Both the position numbers and the translations under genes were made by a program. Shown here in pieces: positions 14,911 to 22,208 of a stretch of DNA of 28,938 nucleotides (its first letter is position 1; each line of letters begins with the position of its first letter). The DNA is from JACQKA01 sp964462785 (GTDB lineage Bacteria; Patescibacteriota; Minisyncoccia; Phycocordibacterales; UBA2100). A model generated the notes under the pieces. The model was not told where the DNA came from. It saw only the letters and a list, made by a program, of their open reading frames with translations, and searched no databases. The stretch is from contig CAYWZA010000012.1 of NCBI GenBank assembly GCA_964462785.1, forward strand, positions 1-28,938. Direction: 5' to 3'.

Positions 14911-16923
14911 CTAATGATGGTCGCCTGAGTCTTTTGATGGGGGTGGCTCACTTTTTTTAGGATCTGGCTTCTCTGATTTCGGCTTTTCCCCCTCAAGCGC
15001 CTTTGCCAGTTGTTGTATATCCTTCGATTTTGCGAGCTTACTCTTGGTTTCGAAGAACTTACGCAGCGCCTCGGGGTTGTTAGAGAAAACCTTCTTGATT
15101 TCGTTGTTCTTTCTTTCCAACTCCAAGCTCTTCATTTTGGTTTCAACCTCTTCCTGACTAACTTTCAACTGACTCCTTTCTGCCTCTACCAACCTTTCCC
15201 CGACCGCTTTAATTTCACCCTGTACCGTTTCCAGAGCCTTTTCGGCGCGCTTCCTTTGCTCTTCGAGCGCGAAGTTTGGCATACCACCCGTCGGACCTTT
15301 TGCGATCGCCTCTTTGATTTGAGTAAGCGCTTCTTCATGTTTTGCTTGCAGGGCTGTAGCTGCTGATTGTTGTTTTTTCAAGACCTCAACCATATCACCT
15401 TCTTTCTTGCGATCATTAGCAAGAATCGCGGTTTTTGCTTCTGCTTCCGCTGCCGCCCTCGGTTTTTTGGATGCATTAGCTGTCTGCGCCTCAATCTCCG
15501 CAACATTCTGTTCCTCTGCCGCTTTCTTTCTTGCGTCAGTGAGTTTGGCGGCCTCCACTGCACCACCCTTACCCATGTCTTTCCCAAACTGTTTTTCAAG
15601 GTTTTTATATTTTTCATCGAGTGCCTGTGGTAATCTGCCGGGGCTGAATGAAGATGTTTGAGCGGTGCGCAATGCTTGTGTGCCGGCTTGTGCCCCATAT
15701 TTTGTCAGCGCCTGAGCGAGACCGCGGGGGGTGTATAGAGAGGAAACTTTTTGCTGCCCAGCTGTTTGCAGAGTGTATCCCACCTTACTAAGGCGACCGG
15801 TAAGCATTGATTTTGCTGGAGCTCCTAAAATAAGACGTCCTGCCGCACCAAACGGCCAATTTGCTGCAACTCCCGCCAGCTTAAACCCAGTGATTTTTTG
15901 CGAGAAGCTGCTGGAGATTTTGAAGGAGAGGTAGAGCATGCCGATGGTGAACAAATACACCACAATCGTTGCGCCCACCCCCGGCTGAGTCGGGTTGCTG
16001 AGAAACTCCCCCATTGAGCCCGTGGGCGCCTTGCTTAAAATCACCAGCGATGCCCAGAGCATCATCATAAGGAATGGCGCAAGTACGGCATTTTGAATGA
16101 GAGCCTTAAGCCACCCGTCCCACCCATATTCCCCCTCGCCATATTTCGGTATGATCATTGCGGCAAACGCAAGCGAAGAGGTTGCCAGAAGAACGATCAA
16201 AAGGAGGGCGCGCGCGGTGAGAAGATATGCTCCGTAGAGAAACACGGCAGCAGTTGCAATAACAACAACCATGACCAGGAGTGAGAAAAAGATCGAAAGT
16301 CCAACCGCACTCACCCAATTACTCTCGCTGTCACTCACTTTTGCGACCACATTCGCTGAATCCATGAAGCTCGAGACCCCCAACTTGTTCATGAATGCGC
16401 CCGCGACACCTCCCTGCCGGTTCCACATGTCATCAATCGCCTGCGATACGCCCGACTGACTCACTTCAGAAAACGCCGGCGAGCTGCTCATCGCCGCTGC
16501 GCGCACGCCGCGATAAAATTGATTAGTGGCAATATGTGATGCGTCCACCACCAACTGGGTGAACAGTAAACTGAAATTGATGAGCACGGCAACGGTGAGG
16601 ATTTTTGCGACAAACTTTTTTGTCCCATAGTGTTCATTTCCTAAAATCATTGAAATAGCAACAAACACAAACATGCCGATAATCAAAATGTTTGCGATGT
16701 CTCGGAACGCCGACCACACAAGGCGGATACCGTCGAGAATGCCGTAGTCGGTTAGTGTTGCACCAAATTGAATCACGGTGGTGGTGAGTAATATTTCAAA
16801 AATGACAGACGCGGTTTGCAGTGCCATTGTTGAAATGGAGATAAAGAAACCGCCGATAATACCCATGACGGTATCAATCGGTCCTTGCGAGAACAAATTC
16901 ATTGTTGATGATATAAAATCCAT
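14911..16923 (-). CDS. VirB6/TrbL-like channel protein with coiled-coil tail
   Basis: The 670-residue protein has an N-terminal polytopic half. About seven to eight hydrophobic segments are visible, among them VMGIIGGFFISISTMAL, DIANILIIGMFVFVAISMIL, TVAVLINFSLLFTQLVV and FLYGAYLLTARALLLIVLLA. This is the pattern of VirB6/TrbL-type inner-membrane channel proteins and fits the neighbouring VirB4 and PrgI genes. From about residue 425 the protein changes to a highly charged, Ala/Glu/Lys-rich coiled coil of over 200 residues, ending in a Pro/Lys tail. The start at 16923 (MDFISSTMNL), six bases after the previous stop with GGAAGA upstream, is preferred over 16953, which would overlap the upstream gene by 25 bases with AAGGA directly touching the ATG. 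Confidence 0.78.
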   Translation of the reverse strand: MDFISSTMNLFSQGPIDTVMGIIGGFFISISTMALQTASVIFEILLTTTVIQFGATLTDYGILDGIRLVWSAFRDIANILIIGMFVFVAISMILGNEHYGTKKFVAKILTVAVLINFSLLFTQLVVDASHIATNQFYRGVRAAAMSSSPAFSEVSQSGVSQAIDDMWNRQGGVAGAFMNKLGVSSFMDSANVVAKVSDSESNWVSAVGLSIFFSLLVMVVVIATAAVFLYGAYLLTARALLLIVLLATSSLAFAAMIIPKYGEGEYGWDGWLKALIQNAVLAPFLMMMLWASLVILSKAPTGSMGEFLSNPTQPGVGATIVVYLFTIGMLYLSFKISSSFSQKITGFKLAGVAANWPFGAAGRLILGAPAKSMLTGRLSKVGYTLQTAGQQKVSSLYTPRGLAQALTKYGAQAGTQALRTAQTSSFSPGRLPQALDEKYKNLEKQFGKDMGKGGAVEAAKLTDARKKAAEEQNVAEIEAQTANASKKPRAAAEAEAKTAILANDRKKEGDMVEVLKKQQSAATALQAKHEEALTQIKEAIAKGPTGGMPNFALEEQRKRAEKALETVQGEIKAVGERLVEAERSQLKVSQEEVETKMKSLELERKNNEIKKVFSNNPEALRKFFETKSKLAKSKDIQQLAKALEGEKPKSEKPDPKKSEPPPSKDSGDHH

Positions 16924-16928
16924 ACCGT

Positions 16929-18950
16929 TTATATCTTCCAACGATTGAGCCATTCCTTAATGACATTAGGATTATCAGTGGCACACCAGTTACCGCCACT
17001 CTCCCAAGTCTTTTTGGTGTTATCAGTGAGATCCTGTGTAGCGCCGGTTACCTGCGAACGCTGGAGTTCCGCGTTTTGCGCATCGAGCTGGCTATGCACC
17101 GCGTGCGAAGAGATGAGTGATTCAAGTTGTTCGATCGCTTGCCGTTTCACCTCGGGGGTGGTGTCTCCCGTCAAATCAGCAACGACTGCCTGCAGGAACT
17201 CGATGCCACGCTGAGCAGCAGCAATATCGATATCGGTTTGCGTGACGAGCGGGGTGATTTCCCGGTCTATAACCGGATCAGCAAACAGACGCGCCGCCTC
17301 TACGGCAAGTGTTACCGACGCCTGCACAAATGGGAACGACACCACGAGGGGAATATTCATACTACCGACAGGAAGTTTTTGCCCGGATTTGAGATCAAAG
17401 GCAAAAGTGCCCGCATTAAAGAGTGTCGTTGCACGGGTGCTGAGCGACGCTGCGGCGCCGGTGTCCACCGCGTTTGTGGAGCCATTGAGTGTGAGTGAGA
17501 TAGTTTGCTCCAGGAGCGTGCTGGTCGAGGTGCGCACACTGACACCGAGTGTGGCGCTATCAAGCATAGAGTGGGCGACCGCTTGGAGCGTGAATGGCGT
17601 GCCGCTCTGGAGTGCCGCTCCGGCGGTCATACGCATGTCGGCCGAACCACCGGAGACACGACGCGATGATGTGGAGATATTGAGTGTAATCGGCGCTGTG
17701 CAGGTGGTCACCCCACCGCCAAATGGTCCACCTCCTGTTGTGGTGCACGATTGCTCTGCGGCGAGTGCTTGCACCGCAGGCACCACCTTTGCCCAGCAGG
17801 CATCCTCAGTGCTTTTCAGGCGATCTGATGCAGAGAGCAATGCCTGCTTAGTTTGGTTCTTTGTTGCAATGTATTGCTGCTCGGTGGCAATCGCACTCTG
17901 CGCACGCGAAAGCGCGGTGCTTGCCACCGTATCGCGGAGATTGTTGAGCGTGATGTCAGCAAGCCGATCGAGGAAAGAGAGGCCGCCTCCCGTAGTGCTC
18001 TGCGATAAGCCAGTTAGACCCGCAGGGGAGGACATGATTTCCGTGGTGAGTCCGGAAAACGCTGCTGCAACAATCTCGCCCAGCTCATCAGCTTGTTCGA
18101 GGCGACGGAAACCAGAAGTGGCAGCTTGCTCTACGATGCGAGAGACGATGTAGGCGGGGGTGGTGGTGCGACGGCGCAGTTTCTCTTCCCCGTTGCCAGT
18201 CGGGTCACGCACAATTTCCTCTCGCGGATAAAATCCATTACCCCAGTTCCACTGTGTGGTGAGCGCTTCGTCCTTGAGTATAATTTGGCGCGATGCTTCC
18301 ATGCGAGCGATATTCAGCGAGCCCCAGCGATTGTTTGCAGGATTGCTAAACAGTTTCCACAAACCCTGCGTGCCCCCCACGGTGGTCTCACCTCTCAAAA
18401 ACCGCTCCTGATCTTCAGGGGCAAGACCCAGCGCGCAACGAAACGAGCTATTCGGATCATTGACCCCCTTCATGTACTGTCGCGCAAGCGCCACTTTTGC
18501 CTGATCAGCAAATGGGGCGCACACATTATCCTGCAAATTGTACTTTTTAATGAATTCAACCATCGCTTCCGAGGCGCGTGTTTGGCGCTCTTTGACAAGA
18601 TCGGATGCAAACTCCGGTGCTCCGCCGCGACCAGTGAGGGATTTCTCAATGATACTGCCGACGTCTTTGGTGAGTACTGCTTCTGCTTGCCGGGAATGAA
18701 TGACATCGAGCACACATTCTTTGTAAATAAGGGAGTTGCTGTTGTTTACCAGATTGCCGGTGTTTCGTGTCACTGCCGCATCAGACACAGGCACATAGAC
18801 GTCAACAATCGCTTGGCGAAATCCCGCCTCAAGCCCGCTTCCCTGGCAATCAAATACACTGGGTGTGCTGGTTGATTGTGCGAACGCAGCAGAGGGAGCG
18901 TATGTGAGCGCCAGCGCAAGATATATCGAATATTTCAGAAATATTTTCAT
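16929..18950 (-). CDS. Large secreted protein of the secretion locus, unknown function
   Basis: The 673-residue protein has a signal peptide (MKIFLKYSIYLALALTYAPSAAFA). The mature N-terminal half is helical with several Cys (FDCQGSG, IYKECVLDV, DNVCAPF, SFRCALG), spaced as if forming disulfides. A central helical stretch (RAQSAIATEQQYIATKNQTKQ) leads to a Gly-rich Cys pair (EQSCTTTGGG, GVTTCTAPI), a beta-rich region and a helical end with Trp and Cys. The overall order (signal peptide, helices, helical hairpin) recalls VirB5/TrbJ-like surface proteins, but it is far larger and no signature can be named. It is coupled to the upstream gene by an ATGA overlap and directly precedes the VirB6-like gene, so it is probably an extracytoplasmic part of the channel. 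Confidence 0.65.
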   Translation of the reverse strand: MKIFLKYSIYLALALTYAPSAAFAQSTSTPSVFDCQGSGLEAGFRQAIVDVYVPVSDAAVTRNTGNLVNNSNSLIYKECVLDVIHSRQAEAVLTKDVGSIIEKSLTGRGGAPEFASDLVKERQTRASEAMVEFIKKYNLQDNVCAPFADQAKVALARQYMKGVNDPNSSFRCALGLAPEDQERFLRGETTVGGTQGLWKLFSNPANNRWGSLNIARMEASRQIILKDEALTTQWNWGNGFYPREEIVRDPTGNGEEKLRRRTTTPAYIVSRIVEQAATSGFRRLEQADELGEIVAAAFSGLTTEIMSSPAGLTGLSQSTTGGGLSFLDRLADITLNNLRDTVASTALSRAQSAIATEQQYIATKNQTKQALLSASDRLKSTEDACWAKVVPAVQALAAEQSCTTTGGGPFGGGVTTCTAPITLNISTSSRRVSGGSADMRMTAGAALQSGTPFTLQAVAHSMLDSATLGVSVRTSTSTLLEQTISLTLNGSTNAVDTGAAASLSTRATTLFNAGTFAFDLKSGQKLPVGSMNIPLVVSFPFVQASVTLAVEAARLFADPVIDREITPLVTQTDIDIAAAQRGIEFLQAVVADLTGDTTPEVKRQAIEQLESLISSHAVHSQLDAQNAELQRSQVTGATQDLTDNTKKTWESGGNWCATDNPNVIKEWLNRWKI

Positions 18951-19828
18951 GATGTTGTGTCTGCAAGCTTCGCAATGTAGTGATCGGTAATTTTGGTGAT
19001 GGTGGTTGCGATGTATTTTTCCGATTGATCGTATATGGGAAGGGTGGCAAGTGATGCAATAGGATCATTCGCGCGCTCGATCATGGTGTCGAGCACTGAT
19101 GCATAAAACGCGAGCGCGTTTGCAGCTGCGAGATGATCATCCTGCATATCGCGCGGTACGGGGATAGCAACTATTTCGTTGGCAATTTGCCGATACAGTG
19201 CCGCATGATCGATGATGGTAGTGAGCTCGCTCTCGTTGTTTGTTTCGAGATAGCGAGCGTAGCGCGCGAGATCGGGTTCGTGAATATCAAGCAGTGGTTT
19301 CAAGGCTCCTTGCAGTGCCGCGCGATGAACGCTCACTGCCATCGCGGATGTATCAGGAAGCACGATCAGCTCTGCCGCCGTGTGGGGATTAAATGGAGTT
19401 ACAACGCGGATGTCGCCGGTGATTTGTGAGGCAATTTCTTTTCCGCGCTCAGGTGTGAAAGCTCCGGAATTCTTGAGCGCCACGTATCCATCAGAGAGAC
19501 GATGTAGCACGTCAGTTGTTATCGAAGTATCAGCGATGGCGGGGGCTTTTTCCTCAGCGCCGTCCCACACACCGTCACCATCACTATCAGCACTGTTGAC
19601 GTTCATGCCGAGCAAAATTTCTTGCCAATCAGGCACGCCGTCAGAGTCAGTGTCTATTTCCTGCACGAACGAGCGCGCCTTGAGCTGTTCGAGTGAGAGA
19701 CGCTGTTGCGGCACGGCGGCTTGCGGCGCCGGGGCGCTGCTCATGGTGGCGATCACCACAAGCAACATCACCACCGATAGCGCCGCCGCAATACGAATAC
19801 TCCCGGAAAATTGAGTTCCAGTTTCCAC
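18947..19828 (-). CDS. Membrane-anchored protein with calcium-binding (TSP3-like) repeats
   Basis: The 293-residue protein has one N-terminal membrane helix (about 11-30). It is followed by two acidic Asp-rich turns, DTDSDGVPDWQE (59-70) and DSDGDGVWDGAEE (81-93), typical of thrombospondin type 3/dockerin-like calcium repeats. The remaining 200 residues are mostly helical with no known motif. A GTG start at 19828 is supported by an extended -10, TGATATAAT, ending six bases upstream; no ATG fits. It is the second gene of the locus and overlaps the next by four bases. The calcium repeats may stiffen a stalk that holds the rest of the protein outside the membrane; this is inference. Confidence 0.65.
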   Translation of the reverse strand: METGTQFSGSIRIAAALSVVMLLVVIATMSSAPAPQAAVPQQRLSLEQLKARSFVQEIDTDSDGVPDWQEILLGMNVNSADSDGDGVWDGAEEKAPAIADTSITTDVLHRLSDGYVALKNSGAFTPERGKEIASQITGDIRVVTPFNPHTAAELIVLPDTSAMAVSVHRAALQGALKPLLDIHEPDLARYARYLETNNESELTTIIDHAALYRQIANEIVAIPVPRDMQDDHLAAANALAFYASVLDTMIERANDPIASLATLPIYDQSEKYIATTITKITDHYIAKLADTTS

Positions 19829-19834
19829 CCCGTA

Positions 19835-19843
19835 ATTATATCA
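19835..19843 (-). promoter_or_regulatory. Extended -10 promoter of the calcium-repeat gene, leaderless GTG
   Basis: On the minus strand TGATATAAT (19843-19835) combines a TGn extension with a perfect TATAAT, six bases before the GTG at 19828. It gives the gene a transcript separate from the first gene of the locus, whose stop lies 53 bases upstream. Confidence 0.6.
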
Positions 19844-19881
19844 CCGCAGAAAACGGTACTTTTATGCACAGTGGACAGGTT

Positions 19882-20814
19882 CTATAAAGATTGAGACTCG
19901 CTATAGACGAACATCCGTCCCGGATCGGTACTGCTAAAACTCACACTGTTAAGAGTAAACACTGTGGATATAGCAAGGTATGCCCGCAAGAATTGCTCTG
20001 CCGAGGCGTTATAAGCTTCAATTGCGGTGAGCGCTTCGTCGTCAGTACGTGTTTTAGAAAGAGCGACTGTTTGCTCCCCCACCGCTTTATAGGCGGCAAT
20101 AAGATCATTGTGTCGACTTTGTATAGCGGCAGGAATAATCTCCATTGATGAAAGACTTGCCGATACATCAAATAAACCGGCCGCCAACCGCTCCAAAGCA
20201 TTTGCTTTTGTGGGGTCTGCCCTATCTTCAATAAATGCGCGATGGATATTGGCCTGTGTCCCTCCCCATAAAGAATCGTAGGTTTCGATCACCGAGCCAG
20301 CCTCATTGCCATAGGTGTAGAGCGCTTGCTGGGCTGGGGTCAGTGTGCGCGCCTCGTATACAACGCCCGAGAGAATGTTTTTAGGTATGAAATGATAGAT
20401 CTCATCGAGGTTTTTTTCACCTGAAGTAAGGTTGCCGATATATTCATCGGGCTTAATAGACCGCAACAGTTCTTCAATAGCGTCATCTTGCGGCGCGAAG
20501 GTGCCGGTTGCAGTTGTGCTACGAGTAGGCGCCCCTTGCGAGAGCGAAGCGTACACGCGATCAGGATTGTTTTGTAAGTTGCGGGATACTTCAGCGAGGG
20601 TGAATGGTTGCTCAAGCGGGGATGCTGAACGTGAGGTGCCGGTGAATTGCTCGCTGGGGACAAAGCGATTAGTGCCGCCATATGAACCCCAGGTATATGA
20701 ATCAGACTCACCGCTTGTGGCGAATTTATCAGAGACCAGCACGGCGCCAGTGAGCACTACTACCCCAAGTCCGAGGCCATACACCAATACGAGATGTGCG
20801 CGTATCCACTCCAC
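19882..20814 (-). CDS. Membrane-anchored protein opening the secretion locus, unknown function
   Basis: The 310-residue protein starts at GTG (encoding MEWIRAHLVLVYGLG) and has one membrane helix at about 5-28, then a Ser/Thr/Gly-rich linker and a helical C-terminal domain. Several phrases recur in helical form (IEELLRSIKPDEYIGNLTSGEKN; LDEIYHFIPKN; TPAQQALYTYGNEAGSVIETY). No known family is recognised. The start is decided by TGCTACGAT, an extended -10 ending six bases before the GTG; an upstream in-frame ATG at 20883 would lie before the promoter and code for a Cys-rich non-conserved N-terminus. Its topology, helix plus outer helical domain, matches the next gene in the locus, so the two may form a pair outside the membrane. 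Confidence 0.6.
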   Translation of the reverse strand: MEWIRAHLVLVYGLGLGVVVLTGAVLVSDKFATSGESDSYTWGSYGGTNRFVPSEQFTGTSRSASPLEQPFTLAEVSRNLQNNPDRVYASLSQGAPTRSTTATGTFAPQDDAIEELLRSIKPDEYIGNLTSGEKNLDEIYHFIPKNILSGVVYEARTLTPAQQALYTYGNEAGSVIETYDSLWGGTQANIHRAFIEDRADPTKANALERLAAGLFDVSASLSSMEIIPAAIQSRHNDLIAAYKAVGEQTVALSKTRTDDEALTAIEAYNASAEQFLRAYLAISTVFTLNSVSFSSTDPGRMFVYSESQSL

Positions 20815-20820
20815 AGAAGT

Positions 20821-20829
20821 ATCGTAGCA
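20821..20829 (-). promoter_or_regulatory. Extended -10 promoter of the first secretion-locus gene
   Basis: On the minus strand TGCTACGAT (20829-20821) ends six bases before the GTG at 20814. It is back to back with the plus-strand element at 20839-20847; only nine bases separate them, so polymerase can hardly occupy both at once. Confidence 0.55.
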
Positions 20830-20838
20830 TGGTGGTGA

Positions 20839-20847
20839 TGCTATAGT
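20839..20847 (+). promoter_or_regulatory. Extended -10 promoter TGCTATAGT of the small secreted protein
   Basis: TGCTATAGT ends six bases before the ATG at 20854. The same nine bases occur before the penicillin-binding protein gene (1254-1262) and uvrD (24162-24154). Confidence 0.6.
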
Positions 20848-20853
20848 GTACAC

Positions 20854-21195
20854 ATGTTCACAGCAGGCAGGCTCGCACAGCATAAAATAATCCTCAGTGT
20901 GTGTATGCTGCTCTTGGTATTTGCGCCGTTTGTTGCTTTTGCTTTTCCATTTGGCGGACAGGCATCAATTGTGAAGCCGTGCTTCAACGAGGTAATTTAT
21001 GCTTCTTTGGGACCACCTATTGGGGGACCATATATCTGGGCGCCATCGACACGCACGTATCTGTTTGGTCCACCTCGCCATGCGGGGCAGTGGCTTTTGG
21101 GGCTTGCTTCCATTAATTACTACTGCATTGTTTCCCGGCGACCTCTTATCACCTGGCCGGGGAGCTTGATCACGATGATGGGGAGTAGTCAGTAA
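20854..21195 (+). CDS. Small secreted protein with GPP motifs, linked to the secretion locus
   Basis: The 113-residue protein has a signal peptide (about 1-30, ILSVCMLLLVFAPFVAFA). The mature part begins FPFGGQASIVKPC and carries repeated turn motifs: GPPIGGPYIWAP, then YLFGPPRHAGQWLLGLA, then YYCIV, then PGSLITMMGSSQ. Two Cys could form a disulfide. I recall similar small proteins (FGG, C, GPPxGG, G-x-W-x-LG, C, G-x-x-I-x-x-x-G-T/S-S) beside pilin or type IV secretion genes in Patescibacteria, but I cannot verify this here. It is divergent from the 12-kb operon with an almost shared promoter region, so joint control is likely. It might be a minor pilin or a surface cap. The function is unknown. 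Confidence 0.65.
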   Translation: MFTAGRLAQHKIILSVCMLLLVFAPFVAFAFPFGGQASIVKPCFNEVIYASLGPPIGGPYIWAPSTRTYLFGPPRHAGQWLLGLASINYYCIVSRRPLITWPGSLITMMGSSQ

Positions 21196-21251
21196 CTGCG
21201 ATGAAATACGCAGTTAGCACAGTGCCTGCGCACTGTGCGGGCTGACTACTC
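21183..21251 (+). other. Three-way-junction hairpin structure at the gene end
   Basis: An outer 10-bp stem GAGTAGTCAG (21183-21192) / CTGACTACTC (21242-21251) encloses two perfect hairpins. The first is TAACTGCG (21193-21200) / CGCAGTTA (21209-21216), the second GCACAGTGC (21217-21225) / GCACTGTGC (21230-21238). The three helices abut with no unpaired bases except GGG at 21239-21241. The outer stem contains the last codons of the small secreted protein and the first inner helix contains its stop codon. No T-run follows, so it is not a simple terminator. It could be a small structured RNA, an mRNA 3'-end stabiliser or a folded single-strand DNA recognition site. Confidence 0.6.
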
Positions 21252-21418
21252 TGCCGCAGCGATATTTTTTGCGCATTGGGCGCAAAAAATCGCGAGGCGG
21301 GCTCGCGACCGAGCGTGCGGAAGCACGCGAGAGTTGTGAGGTAGCCAATATTGGGCGCACTGCATCCCAATTATCGACTCGCTGACGCAAGATCATTGAG
21401 GATGTAGCGACGGAGCGA
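21252..21418. repeat. Cluster of further hairpins between the secreted protein gene and ksgA
   Basis: This gene-free stretch holds several more inverted repeats. GCG-(AT bulge)-ATTTTTTGCGC (21259-21274) pairs with GCGCAAAAAATCGC (21280-21293), with loop ATTGG. TCGCGAG (21290-21296) pairs with CTCGCGA (21302-21308). GCGTGC (21313-21318) pairs with GCACGC (21323-21328). CTCGCG (21302-21307) can alternatively pair with CGCGAG at 21327-21332. A palindrome CCAATATTGG lies at 21345-21354. The 10-mer ATTGGGCGCA occurs twice (21275-21284, 21350-21359), and AGCGAC is repeated just before the ksgA stop. No long open frame is credible here. Confidence 0.6.
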
Positions 21419-22204
21419 CTATATATTCAGCCTCCTCACCAACCTCCCCCACTGCGTGAGTGAAACATCTTCTGCGCGGGCTTTCAGCGGAATATCGCAG
21501 GCGGCGAGGGCGGCATCTATTTTTTCTCGAGCAGCGAGTTTGGTGAGGTTGCCCGCAAGCATCTTTCTCTTTCCGGCAAATCCGGCTTTCACCACTGAGA
21601 AAAACTGCTCTTCCGAAAAATCAGAAAAGAAATCACGAGAGATATCGGTAATGGCAAGAATTGCTGAATCCACATTAGGCGCCGGTGAGAAACACGAACG
21701 CGAAACGGTTTTAATGTATTTCGGTGTGCCGTACGCTTTGACGGAGAGGGAGAGGATGCTCTCTTTTTTGCTGCGCGCGATGCGCTCAGCGACCTCTTTT
21801 TGCACAAGGAGTGCCATGTTTTTTGGTTGTACCTCTGATTCTAAAAACATGCGCACGATCTCTCCGGTGATGTAATACGGAATATTTGCGGCGAGCACAT
21901 ACCCGCGATCTTCAAGTCCGAGTTTGTCTGGTGAAACATTGCGAATATCGTCATGCACAAGCGTAAGGACTTCAAGATCGATAGCTTCAGCGAAGCGTTC
22001 GCGAAGCCGCTCTACGAGCGCTGGATCTTTTTCAATAGCGACAACTTTTCCACCCAATTCAAGCAGCTCGTGGGTAAGATTACCGGTGCCCGGACCGATT
22101 TCGAGCACGCGCACCGTGGGGGCGACACCCGCCGACTGTGCGACGAGCTTTGCCGCCCACTGTGCGTTCAAAAAATGCTGCCCCAATCGTGCGCCGTGTT
22201 TCAT
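21419..22204 (-). CDS. ksgA: 16S rRNA dimethyladenosine transferase KsgA
   Basis: KsgA dimethylates two adjacent adenines in helix 45 of 16S rRNA as a late quality check of the small ribosomal subunit. The 261-residue protein has GQHFL (8-12), the SAM-binding motif VLEIGPGTGNLT (33-44), acidic VAIEKD, and the catalytic NIPYYI (107-112, the N-I/L-P-Y motif). The C-terminal helical part with RSCFSPAPNVDSAIL is typical. The ATG at 22204, matching the family start MKHGARLGQHFL, is chosen; the frame extends 22 codons upstream into uvrD without family similarity. It follows uvrD by four bases, so both are probably made from the uvrD promoter. Confidence 0.95.
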   Translation of the reverse strand: MKHGARLGQHFLNAQWAAKLVAQSAGVAPTVRVLEIGPGTGNLTHELLELGGKVVAIEKDPALVERLRERFAEAIDLEVLTLVHDDIRNVSPDKLGLEDRGYVLAANIPYYITGEIVRMFLESEVQPKNMALLVQKEVAERIARSKKESILSLSVKAYGTPKYIKTVSRSCFSPAPNVDSAILAITDISRDFFSDFSEEQFFSVVKAGFAGKRKMLAGNLTKLAAREKIDAALAACDIPLKARAEDVSLTQWGRLVRRLNI

Positions 22205-22208
22205 ATGT

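Noticed and set aside
17242..18153. 303-residue open frame on the + strand inside the large secreted protein gene
   Set aside because: It is antisense to a gene with a signal peptide and operon context, and is Ser/Ala/Val-rich with no domain, as expected of a GC-rich shadow frame.
8496..21195. Integrated conjugative element
   Set aside because: No relaxase, coupling ATPase, integrase, tRNA gene or att-like repeats bound the locus; it lies next to the chromosomal origin cluster.
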